Position numbers and translations under genes: made by a program. From positions 141,898 to 205,897 of the forward strand of contig CANRFO010000001.1 in NCBI GenBank assembly GCA_947629925.1: a DNA stretch of 64,000 bases, written 5' to 3'. The notes below the pieces were generated by a model, which saw only the letters and a program-made list of their open reading frames with translations, had not been told where the DNA came from and did no database searches. Positions 8,203 to 17,197 of the stretch are shown piece after piece. The stretch is from an uncultured Ruminiclostridium sp. (GTDB lineage: Bacteria > Bacillota > Clostridia > Oscillospirales > Ruminococcaceae). The number at the start of each line of letters is the position of its first letter. Position 1 is the stretch's first letter.

Positions 8203-10827
8203 TTACTTGCTGCTCTTGATAGCTGCCTGTGCTGCCGCAAGTCTTGCGATAGGCACACGGAAAGGTGAGCAGGAAACGTAAGTCAGACCAAGCTTGTGGC
8301 AGAACTCAACGGAGGAAGGATCGCCGCCGTGTTCACCGCATATACCTACATGCAGCTCGGGACGGGTAGCCTTGCCCAGCTTGATAGCCATTTCCATCAG
8401 CTTGCCAACACCTGTCTGGTCCAGCTTAGCAAACGGGTCGTTCTCGAATATCTTAGCGTCATAGTAAGCGTTCAGGAACTTGCCTGCGTCGTCACGGGAG
8501 AATCCGTAAGTCATCTGAGTCAGGTCGTTTGTACCAAAGCAGAAGAATTCAGCTTCCTTGGCAATATCGTCAGCGGTAAGAGCCGCACGGGGAATTTCGA
8601 TCATAGTGCCTACTTCGTACTTCAGGTCGCTGCCTGCATTCTTGATCTCTTCGTCAGCAACTGCAACAACGATGTCCTTAACGTACTTCAGCTCTTTCAG
8701 CTCGCCTACCAGAGGTATCATTATCTCAGGAACGATGTTCCAGTCGGGATGAGCCTTCTTAACGTTCAGAGCCGCACGGATGACCGCTCTTGTCTGCATC
8801 TTGGCAATTTCGGGATAAGTTACCGCCAGACGGCAGCCGCGGTGACCCATCATGGGGTTGAACTCGTGGAGGGAAGAAATGATGTTCTTGATAGCTTCAA
8901 CAGATTTGCCCTGTGCGTCAGCCAGCTTCTTGATATCGGCTTCCTCAGTGGGAACAAACTCATGCAGAGGAGGATCAAGGAATCTGATAGTAACAGGGTT
9001 GCCCTCAAGAGCTTCATACAGCTGCTCGAAGTCGCTCTGCTGATAAGGCAGGATCTTTTCAAGAGCCTTTTCACGTTCTTCAAGAGTATCAGAGCAGATC
9101 ATCTCGCGGAATGCGGCAATTCTGTCCTCAGCAAAGAACATATGCTCTGTACGGCAAAGACCGATACCCTCTGCGCCAAGCTCACGAGCCTTCTTTGCGT
9201 CGGTGGGAGTATCTGCGTTGGTGCGTACCTTCAGCACTCTGTACTTGTCAGCCCAAGCCATAATTCTGCCGAACTCGCCTGCGATGGTAGCGTCAACAGT
9301 GTCGATAACGCCGTCGTAGATGTTACCTGTAGAACCGTCAATGGAGATCCAGTCGCCCTCGTGGAAGGTCTTGCCTGCCAGAGTGAACTGCTTGTGCTCT
9401 TCGTCCATAGCGATCTCGGAGCAGCCCGATACGCAGCAAGTGCCCATACCGCGGGCAACAACGGCAGCGTGAGAGGTCATACCGCCTCTTACTGTCAGGA
9501 TACCCTGAGAAGCCTTCATACCTGTGATATCTTCAGGAGAAGTCTCAAGACGAACCAGAACTACCTTTTCGCCTCTTGCCTTCCAAGCTTCTGCGTCGTC
9601 AGCGGAGAATACGATCTTACCGCAGGCAGCGCCGGGAGATGCGCCAAGGCCCTTGCCGATAGGAGTAGCAGCTTTCAGCTTAGCCTGATTGAACTGAGGG
9701 TGGAGCAAAGTATCAAGGTTTCTGGGGTCTATCATCAGAACAGCCTGCTGTTCGGTTATCATACCCTCGTCAACCAGGTCGCATGCGATCTTGAGAGCAG
9801 CCTTAGCGGTTCTCTTGCCGTTTCTGGTCTGGAGCATGAACAGCTTGCCGTGTTCAACGGTGAACTCCATATCCTGCATATCTCTGTAATGATTTTCAAG
9901 AGTCTGACAAACGTCCTTGAACTGAGCAAAAGCGTCAGGGAACTTTTCAGCCATCTGAGCGATAGGCATAGGAGTACGAACGCCTGCAACAACGTCCTCG
10001 CCCTGTGCGTTTGTCAGGAACTCGCCCATCAGCTTCTTTTCGCCTGTTGCAGGGTCACGGGTGAACGCAACGCCTGTGCCGCAGTCGTCGCCCATATTGC
10101 CGAACGCCATCATCTGTACGTTAACGGCGGTGCCCCAGGAATAAGGGATATCGTTGTCGCGGCGGTAAACGTTAGCTCTGGGGTTGTCCCAGCTTCTGAA
10201 TACGGCCTTTACTGCGCCCATAAGCTGTTCCTTAGGATCGGTGGGGAAGTCCTCGCCTATCTTGTCCTTGTATTCAGCCTTGAACTGGTTAGCCAGCTCC
10301 TTCAGGTCGTCTGCATCAAGCTCTACGTCCTGCGTAACGCCCTTCTTGGCTTTCATTTGGTCGATAAGCTCTTCAAAATATTTCTTGCCGACTTCCATAA
10401 CTACGTCGGAGTACATCTGGATAAATCTTCTGTAGCAGTCGTAAGCCCATCTGGGGTTGCCGGATCTCTCGGCGATAACTTCAACAACTTCTTCATTCAG
10501 ACCGAGGTTCAGGATCGTGTCCATCATACCGGGCATGGAAGCTCTTGCGCCTGAACGGACGGAAACCAGCAGCGGGTTCTCTTTATCTCCGAACTTTTTG
10601 CCGACCTTTTGCTCCAGTATCTCGATGTTCTTCATGATTTCGGCAAAGATCTCGTCATTTATCTTTCTGCCGTCCTCGTAATACTTGGTGCAAGCTTCGG
10701 TGGTAACGGTGAAGCCCTGTGGAACGGGAAGTCCGAGACCTGTCATTTCCGCAAGGTTCGCGCCCTTACCGCCCAGAAGCTCACGCATGTTAGCGTTACC
10801 TTCATTGAACTGGTAAACATACTTCAT
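8203..10827 (-). CDS. ppdK: Pyruvate, phosphate dikinase
   Basis: The enzyme interconverts pyruvate, ATP and phosphate with phosphoenolpyruvate, AMP and pyrophosphate, and in anaerobic Clostridia often works in glycolysis. The 874 residues match the length of the Clostridium symbiosum enzyme. The N-terminal ATP-grasp domain, the swivelling phosphohistidine domain (GGMTSHAAVVARGMG, catalytic His about 455) and the C-terminal PEP/pyruvate barrel (GICGEHGGDPSS, Cys about 831) are all visible and intact. AGGAGG precedes the ATG. It forms its own unit with a terminator downstream; a TATAAT-like -10 lies upstream but no clear -35. Confidence 0.97.
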   Translation of the reverse strand: MKYVYQFNEGNANMRELLGGKGANLAEMTGLGLPVPQGFTVTTEACTKYYEDGRKINDEIFAEIMKNIEILEQKVGKKFGDKENPLLVSVRSGARASMPGMMDTILNLGLNEEVVEVIAERSGNPRWAYDCYRRFIQMYSDVVMEVGKKYFEELIDQMKAKKGVTQDVELDADDLKELANQFKAEYKDKIGEDFPTDPKEQLMGAVKAVFRSWDNPRANVYRRDNDIPYSWGTAVNVQMMAFGNMGDDCGTGVAFTRDPATGEKKLMGEFLTNAQGEDVVAGVRTPMPIAQMAEKFPDAFAQFKDVCQTLENHYRDMQDMEFTVEHGKLFMLQTRNGKRTAKAALKIACDLVDEGMITEQQAVLMIDPRNLDTLLHPQFNQAKLKAATPIGKGLGASPGAACGKIVFSADDAEAWKARGEKVVLVRLETSPEDITGMKASQGILTVRGGMTSHAAVVARGMGTCCVSGCSEIAMDEEHKQFTLAGKTFHEGDWISIDGSTGNIYDGVIDTVDATIAGEFGRIMAWADKYRVLKVRTNADTPTDAKKARELGAEGIGLCRTEHMFFAEDRIAAFREMICSDTLEEREKALEKILPYQQSDFEQLYEALEGNPVTIRFLDPPLHEFVPTEEADIKKLADAQGKSVEAIKNIISSLHEFNPMMGHRGCRLAVTYPEIAKMQTRAVIRAALNVKKAHPDWNIVPEIMIPLVGELKELKYVKDIVVAVADEEIKNAGSDLKYEVGTMIEIPRAALTADDIAKEAEFFCFGTNDLTQMTYGFSRDDAGKFLNAYYDAKIFENDPFAKLDQTGVGKLMEMAIKLGKATRPELHVGICGEHGGDPSSVEFCHKLGLTYVSCSPFRVPIARLAAAQAAIKSSK

Positions 10828-10974
10828 TGGGGTGATCCTCCTAAATTTTTTTCTTCACATCCGGCATTGACTGCCTTAACATTATTATTATAGCAGATAC
10901 GGTTACAAATTTCCAGTGTTTTTTAAAAAAAACAGTAAAATTTTTCCTGACATTTTTTACACTTGTCACAAAAT

Positions 10975-12108
10975 CTATCTTTCATTCACCACTTCAACGA
11001 TCTTTCCCTTTCTCACCGCGATTCTGGGAACTCTTGAGGAAACGGCGCATATCACCTCGTTGCTTATCGTGCCTATGCTGTCGGCAATATAGTCAAGGCT
11101 CGTTTCCTTGAAATCGTCGCTGTACAGCTTTACCTCGTCGCCTAACCTTGCGTTTGCGTTCGTAACGTCTATCATCATCTGATCCATGCAGACCCGCCCT
11201 CTTATAGGGCAAAGCACGCCGTTCACCGCCGCAAAGCCCTTGTTTGACAGCAAACGTGAATATCCGTCCGCATAGCCAGTGGGAACTACCGCTATAAGCT
11301 GTTCACTGTCGGTGGTATAAGTCCGCCCGTAGCCTATATCAGTGCCTTTTGGTATGACTTTCAGCTGATCTATCCTGCTTTTCAAAGTCATCACCTGCTT
11401 CAGCGGCAAGGTGTTTTTCACCGCCGTATTGGGTGACAGACCGTAAAGTATCAGCCCCGGTCTTATCCAGTCCGCCTTCATATCCGCATGAAAAGCAACG
11501 CCGCCGCTGTTCTGGCAGTGTATGGGAACGTTCAGCGTTTTTGCAAGAGAACTCAGCTTTTCGTACTGCTTTTGTGTAAAGCCCTCGCTTTCCCCGTCAA
11601 CGCCGTCTGCAACTGCAAAATGGGAGTACATGCCCGTTATTTCAAGGTTCGGCAGGGCGGCTATCTCCTTTATCTCTTCCTCCGTCCTGACGCCGACCCT
11701 TGACATTCCCGTATCAAGGGCGATATTTGCCTTTATTCTGACATTTTTCGACAGAGCGAAAGCATTTATCCTGCGGGCAAATTCCACGCTGCCCGCCGTC
11801 ACCGTCAGGTTCAGCTTCAGTATCCCCTCAAGATCCTCCTCATTTATGTAGCCGAACACCAGCAGAAAGCAGTCGTTGTCCCCGATTATCTCACGCAGCC
11901 GCTCCGCCTCGTGAAAATTGGACACCGCAAAGCGTCTTATCCCGAGGCGGTAGTATTCCTTGTCACATATGACGTCGGAATGACCGTAGGCGTTTGCCTT
12001 TACGATAGCAATAACTTCCTTGTTCGGGCACATCGCCTTTATGCTCTCAAGATTAAAGTCCAGAGCGTCCAGATCTATCTCCGCCCAACAGCGTTTCAAA
12101 AAATTCAT
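10975..12108 (-). CDS. alr: Alanine racemase
   Basis: The 377-residue PLP enzyme makes D-alanine for peptidoglycan. The PLP lysine lies in AIVKANAYGH (Lys37). The catalytic tyrosine is expected in the IGYGRTY segment, and the C-terminal beta domain with the conserved VCMDQMMID segment is present. Length and motif order are those of a typical bacterial Alr. AAGGAG precedes the start. The gene is divergent from the LCP-like gene, another envelope function. Confidence 0.95.
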   Translation of the reverse strand: MNFLKRCWAEIDLDALDFNLESIKAMCPNKEVIAIVKANAYGHSDVICDKEYYRLGIRRFAVSNFHEAERLREIIGDNDCFLLVFGYINEEDLEGILKLNLTVTAGSVEFARRINAFALSKNVRIKANIALDTGMSRVGVRTEEEIKEIAALPNLEITGMYSHFAVADGVDGESEGFTQKQYEKLSSLAKTLNVPIHCQNSGGVAFHADMKADWIRPGLILYGLSPNTAVKNTLPLKQVMTLKSRIDQLKVIPKGTDIGYGRTYTTDSEQLIAVVPTGYADGYSRLLSNKGFAAVNGVLCPIRGRVCMDQMMIDVTNANARLGDEVKLYSDDFKETSLDYIADSIGTISNEVICAVSSRVPRIAVRKGKIVEVVNER

Positions 12109-12130
12109 ATGTCAACTTTTCTCCTTTCGC

Positions 12131-12159
12131 TTGTAATTCTTATCATATTGTGGTAAAAT
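12131..12159 (+). promoter_or_regulatory. Promoter of the LCP-like/rimM/trmD unit
   Basis: TTGTAA (12131-12136) and TAAAAT (12154-12159) are separated by 17 bases, in the divergent gap between alr and the LCP-like gene. Confidence 0.6.
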
Positions 12160-12255
12160 AATCACAAGTTGATCATTTGCATTATCATTCACCAAAATAT
12201 TATACATCAATCCGTCAGGAAATACAATACTTTAAAAAACGGAAAGGCAAATTCT

Positions 12256-13137
12256 ATGGCAGTCAAAAAAAGAAAAAGCAACTGGTATATTTATCTTATA
12301 ACTTTCGCCGCCGCTTCTGTTGTAGCGGCAATGTTCCTGTCCGTGTTCTGGGACATTCTGTTCCCGCAGAGGACGTCTGCCGTTCACGGCGGCATAAGCA
12401 CCGATATACCCGATTCGTCCAACAATATGAGAACTCTTTTTATGCTCTCGGAGCAGTCCGCTTCAATTCCCACCCGATTTCTCGTAGTGAGCTATCAACC
12501 TGCTGATGAAGCGGTATACTGCGTTCCTCTCAGGTCGGATATGCAGGTCACCGCTTCGGGCGGAAGAACGGGAACTCTGGCGCAGATATATTCATTAGGC
12601 GGAGTACAGGCGGTCCTTTCGGGCATACAGACCACCGTGGGCATAAAATGCGATAACTATGTTAAATTTGACCGCGATACGTTCATAACCATGGCGGACG
12701 CCATCGGAAAGATACAGGTAAGTCTTGCCTACGACGTTCTCGCGGCGGACGGAGGCGTTCTTTTTGAGGCTGGGAACCACAGCATGAACGGCAGCGACCT
12801 TTATACCTACCTGAATTATGACAACGCCGATTACGGAGCGGATTACCAGAGCCTTGTGCTGGGCTCGGCGGCTGTTTCCGTGCTGAACGACAATCTTCAC
12901 GGACTTTCAGCCACCGTGATCCAGAGCTATTTCACAAAGCTTATGAATACCGTTGACACCGACATCACTCTTGAGGACTACACCGCCAGACAGCAGGCGT
13001 TTTTATTCACCAGCGTTGAAAGCTTCAATCCGGGGCAGTACTACATACCCTACGGAGAAATTCGGGACGGGGTGTTCTATCTTGCCGACGACTCAAAGCT
13101 CACCATTTCCGAACGCCTTAAAACCAACGAAGAGTAA
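12256..13137 (+). CDS. Membrane-anchored LCP-like protein with degenerate active site
   Basis: The 293-residue protein starts at 12256 (MAVKKRK) after GGAAAGG. It has an N-terminal membrane helix (about residues 10-35) and an outside domain that follows the LytR-CpsA-Psr fold order: a strand pair ending in a VPLRSD segment, the SLGG...VLSGI...VGI..DNYVKFD region, and FEAGNHSMNGSDLYTYL. LCP enzymes attach glycopolymers to peptidoglycan. The usual arginine/aspartate phosphate-binding motifs (RSDT, PRDT, YVRYR) are altered here, so catalysis is uncertain. It probably shares a transcript with rimM 14 bases downstream. Confidence 0.6.
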   Translation: MAVKKRKSNWYIYLITFAAASVVAAMFLSVFWDILFPQRTSAVHGGISTDIPDSSNNMRTLFMLSEQSASIPTRFLVVSYQPADEAVYCVPLRSDMQVTASGGRTGTLAQIYSLGGVQAVLSGIQTTVGIKCDNYVKFDRDTFITMADAIGKIQVSLAYDVLAADGGVLFEAGNHSMNGSDLYTYLNYDNADYGADYQSLVLGSAAVSVLNDNLHGLSATVIQSYFTKLMNTVDTDITLEDYTARQQAFLFTSVESFNPGQYYIPYGEIRDGVFYLADDSKLTISERLKTNEE

Positions 13138-13151
13138 AGGACGGTATCCCC

Positions 13152-13685
13152 ATGAAAAAACGCCACCTTGAAGCGGCAAGGATAACAAAGCCTGTGGGTC
13201 TCAGAGGCGAAATGCGGGCGCAGCTTTACTGCGACGGCTGCGAAATGCTGACGGGATTCGGTCTTTATCTCGGAAAAGAGCTGAAGCCTGTTGAGATAAC
13301 CGCCGCTGTTCCCCTTAAAAATGATATGTGCAGGATAAGGATAAAAGGCATAGACACCATTGAGGAAGCTCAGCCCCTTACGGGAAAGATACTGTACCTT
13401 GACAGGGAGGAAGCGCAGCTTCCCCCCGACACATGGTTCATCGCGGACATTATCGGGCTTCCTGTTTACGATATAGACAGCGGCGTCAGATACGGCGTTA
13501 TAAACGACGTTATCCAAAACGGACCCACCGATGTGTATTCAGTAAAAGCACAAAACGGGAGAGAGCTTTTGTTCCCTGCTATCCCCGAAGTGCTTATAAA
13601 TGTGGATATTGAGGGAGAGAAGATACTGATACGCCCGCTGGAGGGCTTGTTTGACGAGGAGAGCGGGAGCGATAATGAGAATTGA
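13152..13685 (+). CDS. rimM: Ribosome maturation factor RimM
   Basis: The 177-residue protein helps process 16S rRNA and assemble the 30S head by binding S19. It has the N-terminal RimM beta-barrel beginning with ARITKPVGLRGEMRAQ and a C-terminal PRC-barrel (TWFIADIIGLPVYD onwards, about residues 95-170). The gene overlaps trmD by 11 bases, the common rimM-trmD coupling in Firmicutes. rpsP and rplS, often neighbours, are not here. Confidence 0.95.
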   Translation: MKKRHLEAARITKPVGLRGEMRAQLYCDGCEMLTGFGLYLGKELKPVEITAAVPLKNDMCRIRIKGIDTIEEAQPLTGKILYLDREEAQLPPDTWFIADIIGLPVYDIDSGVRYGVINDVIQNGPTDVYSVKAQNGRELLFPAIPEVLINVDIEGEKILIRPLEGLFDEESGSDNEN

Positions 13686-14355
13686 CATAGCTACCCTTTT
13701 TCCCGATATGTGCGAGGCGGTCTTGTCTGAAAGCATTGTGGGACGGGGCAGAAAAAACGGATTTGTGACCATAGAATGTCACAACATAAGAGATTATACT
13801 TTGGACAAGCACCGCAAGGTGGACGACAAAGCCTACGGCGGCGGGACGGGAATGGTGCTTATGCCCCAGCCCGTATACGACTGTATCATAGCTATAAAGG
13901 AAAAGGCGAAAGCAAGCCGTTCACGGCTCATCTACCTCTCTCCGCAGGGAAAAACGCTGACTCAGGAGCTTGTGAAGGAGCTTGCGCAGGAGGAACATCT
14001 TATCCTGCTCTGCGGGCATTACGAAGGGATAGACCAGCGTGTTCTGGACGAATTGCAGGTGGAAGAGATTTCCGTGGGGGATTACGTTGTTACAGGGGGC
14101 GAGCTTCCCGCGCTGATAATTGCCGATGCGGTGACAAGACTTCAGGAGGGCGTTCTTCCCAACGAGGACGCATATTCCATAGAGAGCCATTACAACGGCG
14201 TTCTGGAGTATCCCCAGTACACCCGCCCCGAAGTGTGGAGGGACAGGAAAGTCCCCGAGATACTGCTGTCGGGACATCACGAGAATATTGAAAAGTGGCA
14301 GAAACAGCAGTCTGAGGAGGTCACAAGGCAAAAGCGCCCCGATTTGCTGGAGTAG
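13675..14355 (+). CDS. trmD: tRNA (guanine-N1-)-methyltransferase
   Basis: The enzyme methylates G37 of tRNAs to hold the reading frame, using S-adenosylmethionine. The 226-residue protein begins MRIDIATLFPDM at the ATG at 13675, which overlaps the end of rimM. The trefoil-knot SAM site is seen as SVGDYVVTGGELPAL, and LCGHYEGIDQRVLDE is intact. The C-terminal part (GVLEYPQYTRP) is the family's conserved tail. Confidence 0.97.
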   Translation: MRIDIATLFPDMCEAVLSESIVGRGRKNGFVTIECHNIRDYTLDKHRKVDDKAYGGGTGMVLMPQPVYDCIIAIKEKAKASRSRLIYLSPQGKTLTQELVKELAQEEHLILLCGHYEGIDQRVLDELQVEEISVGDYVVTGGELPALIIADAVTRLQEGVLPNEDAYSIESHYNGVLEYPQYTRPEVWRDRKVPEILLSGHHENIEKWQKQQSEEVTRQKRPDLLE

Positions 14356-14398
14356 AATATTCAGATAGTTCGTTTCATCTTCATAAGGGGGAACTATT

Positions 14399-14902
14399 AT
14401 GAAAAGGATAATTGCGTTTATTCTGACAGCGGCGCTTTGTATGACGTTTTTTTCGGGCTGTTCTGTTTATGATTCGATACGAAACCGAAGTGAATTTTCG
14501 CAAAAGAACAAAGAGATAGAAAATATTATAATCGATTGTATAAACGGGGAACGTGATCCCTCTGAATTATCATCGTTATTTTGCATGAGAGTATCGGATA
14601 AACATGATATTGAACAGGAAATTCTGGACGCAATCGAATTTGTGGACGGAAATTTTATTGCTGACGATATACGCTGGTCAAGCAGCGGCGGTCAGGAATC
14701 GGTAAATGACGGGAAAACAGATCTTTACGAAAGCTGGATACACACTTTAGACCCGATAAAGACTGATACGGGAAAGGATTATGACATCAGTTTCAGTATG
14801 TGCCATATCGATCTGGAAAACGAAGATCTTGTGGGATTATATTATATAAACATTTCTTTGTACGACAGCGACGAGTCGTTTAAGATAGGAGGAGCATTAT
14901 AA
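14399..14902 (+). CDS. Small lipoprotein of unknown function
   Basis: The 167-residue product starts MKRIIAFILTAAL with a lipobox FSGC at about residue 21. The mature part is acidic and alpha/beta with no motif I can place with confidence; it faintly recalls Clostridial DUF5104-type lipoproteins. The gene is more AT-rich than its neighbours. It follows trmD by 43 bases and may be read from the same transcript. A ribosome site (AAGGGGG) is present. Confidence 0.6.
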   Translation: MKRIIAFILTAALCMTFFSGCSVYDSIRNRSEFSQKNKEIENIIIDCINGERDPSELSSLFCMRVSDKHDIEQEILDAIEFVDGNFIADDIRWSSSGGQESVNDGKTDLYESWIHTLDPIKTDTGKDYDISFSMCHIDLENEDLVGLYYINISLYDSDESFKIGGAL

Positions 14903-15053
14903 AGCGTTTGTTCGTGGAAAACTTTTGTCTGCCTGCAACATATATGTAGAAAAACAATTGGGAAATATGCACAAAATTGAAATTTCAACAGCGGCTAAAG
15001 TGTTCGTTTTTGAAAAAATAATCCAAAAAAGCCGAAAATATTAAAAATTGCAG

Positions 15054-15082
15054 TTGACTAAAATGATTTTTGGATATATACT
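15054..15082 (+). promoter_or_regulatory. Promoter of ptsH
   Basis: TTGACT (15054-15059) and TATACT (15077-15082) are separated by 17 bases and lie about 70 bases before the ptsH start. The stretch 14903-15053 shows nothing else recognisable. Confidence 0.75.
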
Positions 15083-15153
15083 GTATTAGTAAATTAAACA
15101 TATACAAACACAACAGAGATAAAATCTCAATAATTCAAACGGAGGAAATAACT

Positions 15154-15417
15154 ATGTTTGCAAAAGAAGTGGAGGTAAAAAACTCAGTCGGTCTTCACGC
15201 AAGACCTGCGACCTTCTTTATCCAGAAAGCAAATGAGTACAAGTCTTCCATCTGGGTAGAAAAGGAAGAGAGAAGAGTTAACGCAAAGAGCCTTCTGGGC
15301 GTTCTGTCTCTGGGTATCGTAGGAGGCACCACCATTCGTGTCATCGCTGACGGCTCTGACGAGCAGCTTGCTGTTGAAGGCCTTATCAAGCTGGTTGAAA
15401 GCGGCTTTTCTGAGTAA
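15154..15417 (+). CDS. ptsH: Phosphocarrier protein HPr
   Basis: The 87-residue HPr shuttles phosphate from enzyme I to sugar permeases and, when phosphorylated on serine, acts with CcpA in carbon control. His15 lies in GLHARPA and the regulatory Ser46 in AKSLLGVLSLGI, so both functions are possible. The start at 15154 has GGAGG at proper distance; the longer in-frame extension lacks a ribosome site. It stands alone between its own promoter and terminator, with no ptsI nearby. A cre-like site near 51.08 kb makes CcpA control plausible in this organism. Confidence 0.95.
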   Translation: MFAKEVEVKNSVGLHARPATFFIQKANEYKSSIWVEKEERRVNAKSLLGVLSLGIVGGTTIRVIADGSDEQLAVEGLIKLVESGFSE

Positions 15418-15436
15418 AATTCTTACAACTTCAAAG

Positions 15437-15466
15437 ACAACCGCCGATTTGGAGCGGTTGTTTTAT
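15437..15466 (+). terminator. Terminator of ptsH
   Basis: ACAACCGC (15437-15444) and GCGGTTGT (15454-15461) pair and are followed by a T-rich run. Confidence 0.8.
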
Positions 15467-15496
15467 TTTATCGGATATTGAGGAATTGGCGGAAAA

Positions 15497-16186
15497 ATGT
15501 ATAAAAAAATCGTAAAATGCGCCGCGGCTCTCCTTGCGGCGGTAATGGCAGGCGGCTGTTCCTTTGCGGCGCCGAATTATGACGATATAGACGGCTACGC
15601 CGAAGCGGCAAGGGCAAAGACACTTTATGCGGAGCTGGAAAGCGGGCATTTCCGCATGGTTGACAACTCGACGGGAAAGGTCACAGAGGAATTTACCTTT
15701 AAGTACCGCCCCGACGGGAACCTTATGTACAGCTATATCGGAAGCGACGGAGAAGGCATGGGCTACGAGTACCATAACGGCTCCGAGCTCAGCAGCTATC
15801 GTTACGGCGATACACAGTGGCAGAGCGTGGGACCCGACAGTGAATCCTATTATGTTTACAGCAGGGACAATCTTCACCCTTACACAACCGAAGGGGTTAT
15901 CGCGGTAAACGCCTTTGCAATAACCGAAAGCTCGGTGGAGGAATCAGACGGCGGAGGACTCAGGATCACCTTCAGCTATGACGCGTCGCTGCTTGCAGGC
16001 TCCTTGGCTGAAATGGGAGAGCTGAAAAGCTTTGACAGCGTTTTGTGGCTAAACGAAGACGGTTACTGTTATCAGCTCGACCAGAAGGGCGTTTTTTACA
16101 ACAACGGCACAGAGGAAGTTTCCGATTACTCCATGTTCATCGACAGCATGAACGAGGTGGAGGAAATAGAACGCCCCGAAATTTAA
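15497..16186 (+). CDS. Lipoprotein of unknown function
   Basis: The 229-residue protein has a signal peptide with the lipobox AGGC at about residue 20. The mature part is rich in beta strands and aromatic residues, with a run of short strands (FTFKYRPDGNLMYSYIG, EYHNGSELSSYRYGD) that recalls LolA/LppX-type lipid-binding half-barrels. That is only a resemblance. Its ATG follows the ptsH terminator by about 30 bases, and a hairpin terminator lies downstream at 16261-16318. No named family recognised. Confidence 0.6.
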   Translation: MYKKIVKCAAALLAAVMAGGCSFAAPNYDDIDGYAEAARAKTLYAELESGHFRMVDNSTGKVTEEFTFKYRPDGNLMYSYIGSDGEGMGYEYHNGSELSSYRYGDTQWQSVGPDSESYYVYSRDNLHPYTTEGVIAVNAFAITESSVEESDGGGLRITFSYDASLLAGSLAEMGELKSFDSVLWLNEDGYCYQLDQKGVFYNNGTEEVSDYSMFIDSMNEVEEIERPEI

Positions 16187-16207
16187 GCGGCGATATTCGT
16201 TCAAGGT

Positions 16208-16236
16208 TTGACTATGTTATATTATAATAGTATATA
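16208..16236 (+). promoter_or_regulatory. Possible first promoter before the S10 operon
   Basis: TTGACT (16208-16213) and TATATA (16231-16236) have a 17-base spacer. The hairpin at 16261-16318 follows, so transcripts from here would have to pass an attenuator-like stem. Confidence 0.45.
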
Positions 16237-16260
16237 TACCTGATTTGTAAAAATTGCATA

Positions 16261-16318
16261 AAAAATTCCGAAATTTGACATAAAATTTCTATGTGTAAAT
16301 TTCGGAATTTTTTGAAAA
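16261..16318. terminator. Long AT-rich hairpin, terminator or attenuator
   Basis: AAAAATTCCGAAATTT pairs with AAATTTCGGAATTTTT, with a further ACATA/TATGT pairing inside. It ends the lipoprotein transcript and could attenuate reading from the promoter at 16208-16236 into the ribosomal operon. Confidence 0.65.
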
Positions 16319-16323
16319 TACTG

Positions 16324-16352
16324 TTGTAATGCGGATTGGATTGTGATACAAT
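16324..16352 (+). promoter_or_regulatory. Main promoter of the S10-spc-alpha operon
   Basis: TTGTAA (16324-16329) and TACAAT (16347-16352) are separated by 17 bases, about 380 bases before rpsJ. No comparable promoter was noticed inside the operon. Confidence 0.7.
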
Positions 16353-16735
16353 ATCATTTGCACGACTGCGGACGGATAGTCCGAGTATGTGCGGCAACTG
16401 CTTGATAATGCGATGATGCCGGAGGTTGCGGCACCATGCCGGTAATTTCGGCGGAGTATGTCCGACTCTTGAAGACGGGCGGAAATAAAGCGCGGGCAGT
16501 TTTGAAAGCTTCTTATGACCATTGTTCGGACGGGACCGTAAGCCTGCCGTTACAGGCTTATTTACAGGGAAGGACCCGCATTGAGCGGATACCCCCTGAT
16601 GACCTTCCTGCCGAACGTGTTTTAAGGGGAATGAAGAAACACTCGGCACCGTGTGCAAGTTGAAAACCCACACGAACGCTTTATTATCACTGCATTTGTG
16701 CAGGTGCTTTCAAATCTATGAAAGGAGAAACGAAA
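16353..16735 (+). other. Long untranslated leader of the S10 operon
   Basis: About 380 bases without a gene lie between the promoter and rpsJ. The stretch contains many short GC-rich inverted repeats, among them GTAAGCCTG with CAGGCTTA around 16540. A leader of this length suggests translational or transcriptional feedback control, but I cannot match it to a known ribosomal-protein leader family. Confidence 0.5.
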
Positions 16736-17047
16736 GTGGCAGTTAAGGAAAAAGTCAGAGTTAAGGTAAGAGGCTATGACCATGCGACTGTTGACGCTGC
16801 GGCAGCTAAGATAGTTGAGACCGCAAAGCGCACAGGTTCCCGTGTTGCAGGCCCCGTGCCCCTTCCCACAGACAAGGAAGTGGTGACCATTCTCCGCGCC
16901 GTACACAAGGACAAGGACAGCCGTGAACAGTTCGAACAGAGAACTCACAAGCGCCTTATTGACGTGCTCAGACCCACCAATAAGACCATTGAGGCTCTTC
17001 AGAATCTGGAGCTTCCCGCAGGCGTTGAAATTTCCATGGATATCTAA
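16736..17047 (+). CDS. rpsJ: Ribosomal protein S10 (NusE)
   Basis: This 30S head protein also acts with NusB in antitermination. The GTG at 16736 follows AAAGGAG by 8 bases and gives 103 residues, exactly the usual length; an in-frame upstream ATG overlaps the ribosome site and is rejected. The segment [16 protein letters not shown] and the tail [11 protein letters not shown] are the conserved S10 signatures. First gene of the superoperon. Confidence 0.97.
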   Translation: MAVKEKVRVKVRGYDHATVDAAAAKIVETAKRTGSRVAGPVPLPTDKEVVTILRAVHKDKDSREQFEQRTHKRLIDVLRPTNKTIEALQNLELPAGVEISMDI

Positions 17048-17081
17048 CAGGTATCAACCTTTCGGAAATTCAGGGAGTTAA

Positions 17082-17118
17082 GTAAGCGGGTATGAAATCA
17101 AGCTTTCATGCCGTTTAC
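17082..17118 (+). other. Hairpin in the rpsJ-rplC gap
   Basis: In a 150-base gap that is long for this operon, GTAAGCGGGTATGAAA pairs with TTTCATGCCGTTTAC, with one bulge or mismatch. It may be an RNA processing or regulatory stem. No T-run follows. Confidence 0.5.
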
Positions 17119-17197
17119 CTCTAACCAAGGCAGATACGCTGCACTTGGTCATGTTGCTCAAAAGGCAACCAATAACCATGAAAGGAAAGGTCAGAAA

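Noticed and set aside
7941..8258. N-terminal extension of the first WYHP lipoprotein up to 8258
   Set aside because: It would read through a promoter and two terminators and hide the lipoprotein signal peptide inside the protein.
8296..10554. 752-residue open frame on the plus strand opposite ppdK
   Set aside because: It mirrors the ppdK codons, has no ribosome site or promoter, and its translation has no coherent protein features. It is a shadow of a long conserved gene.
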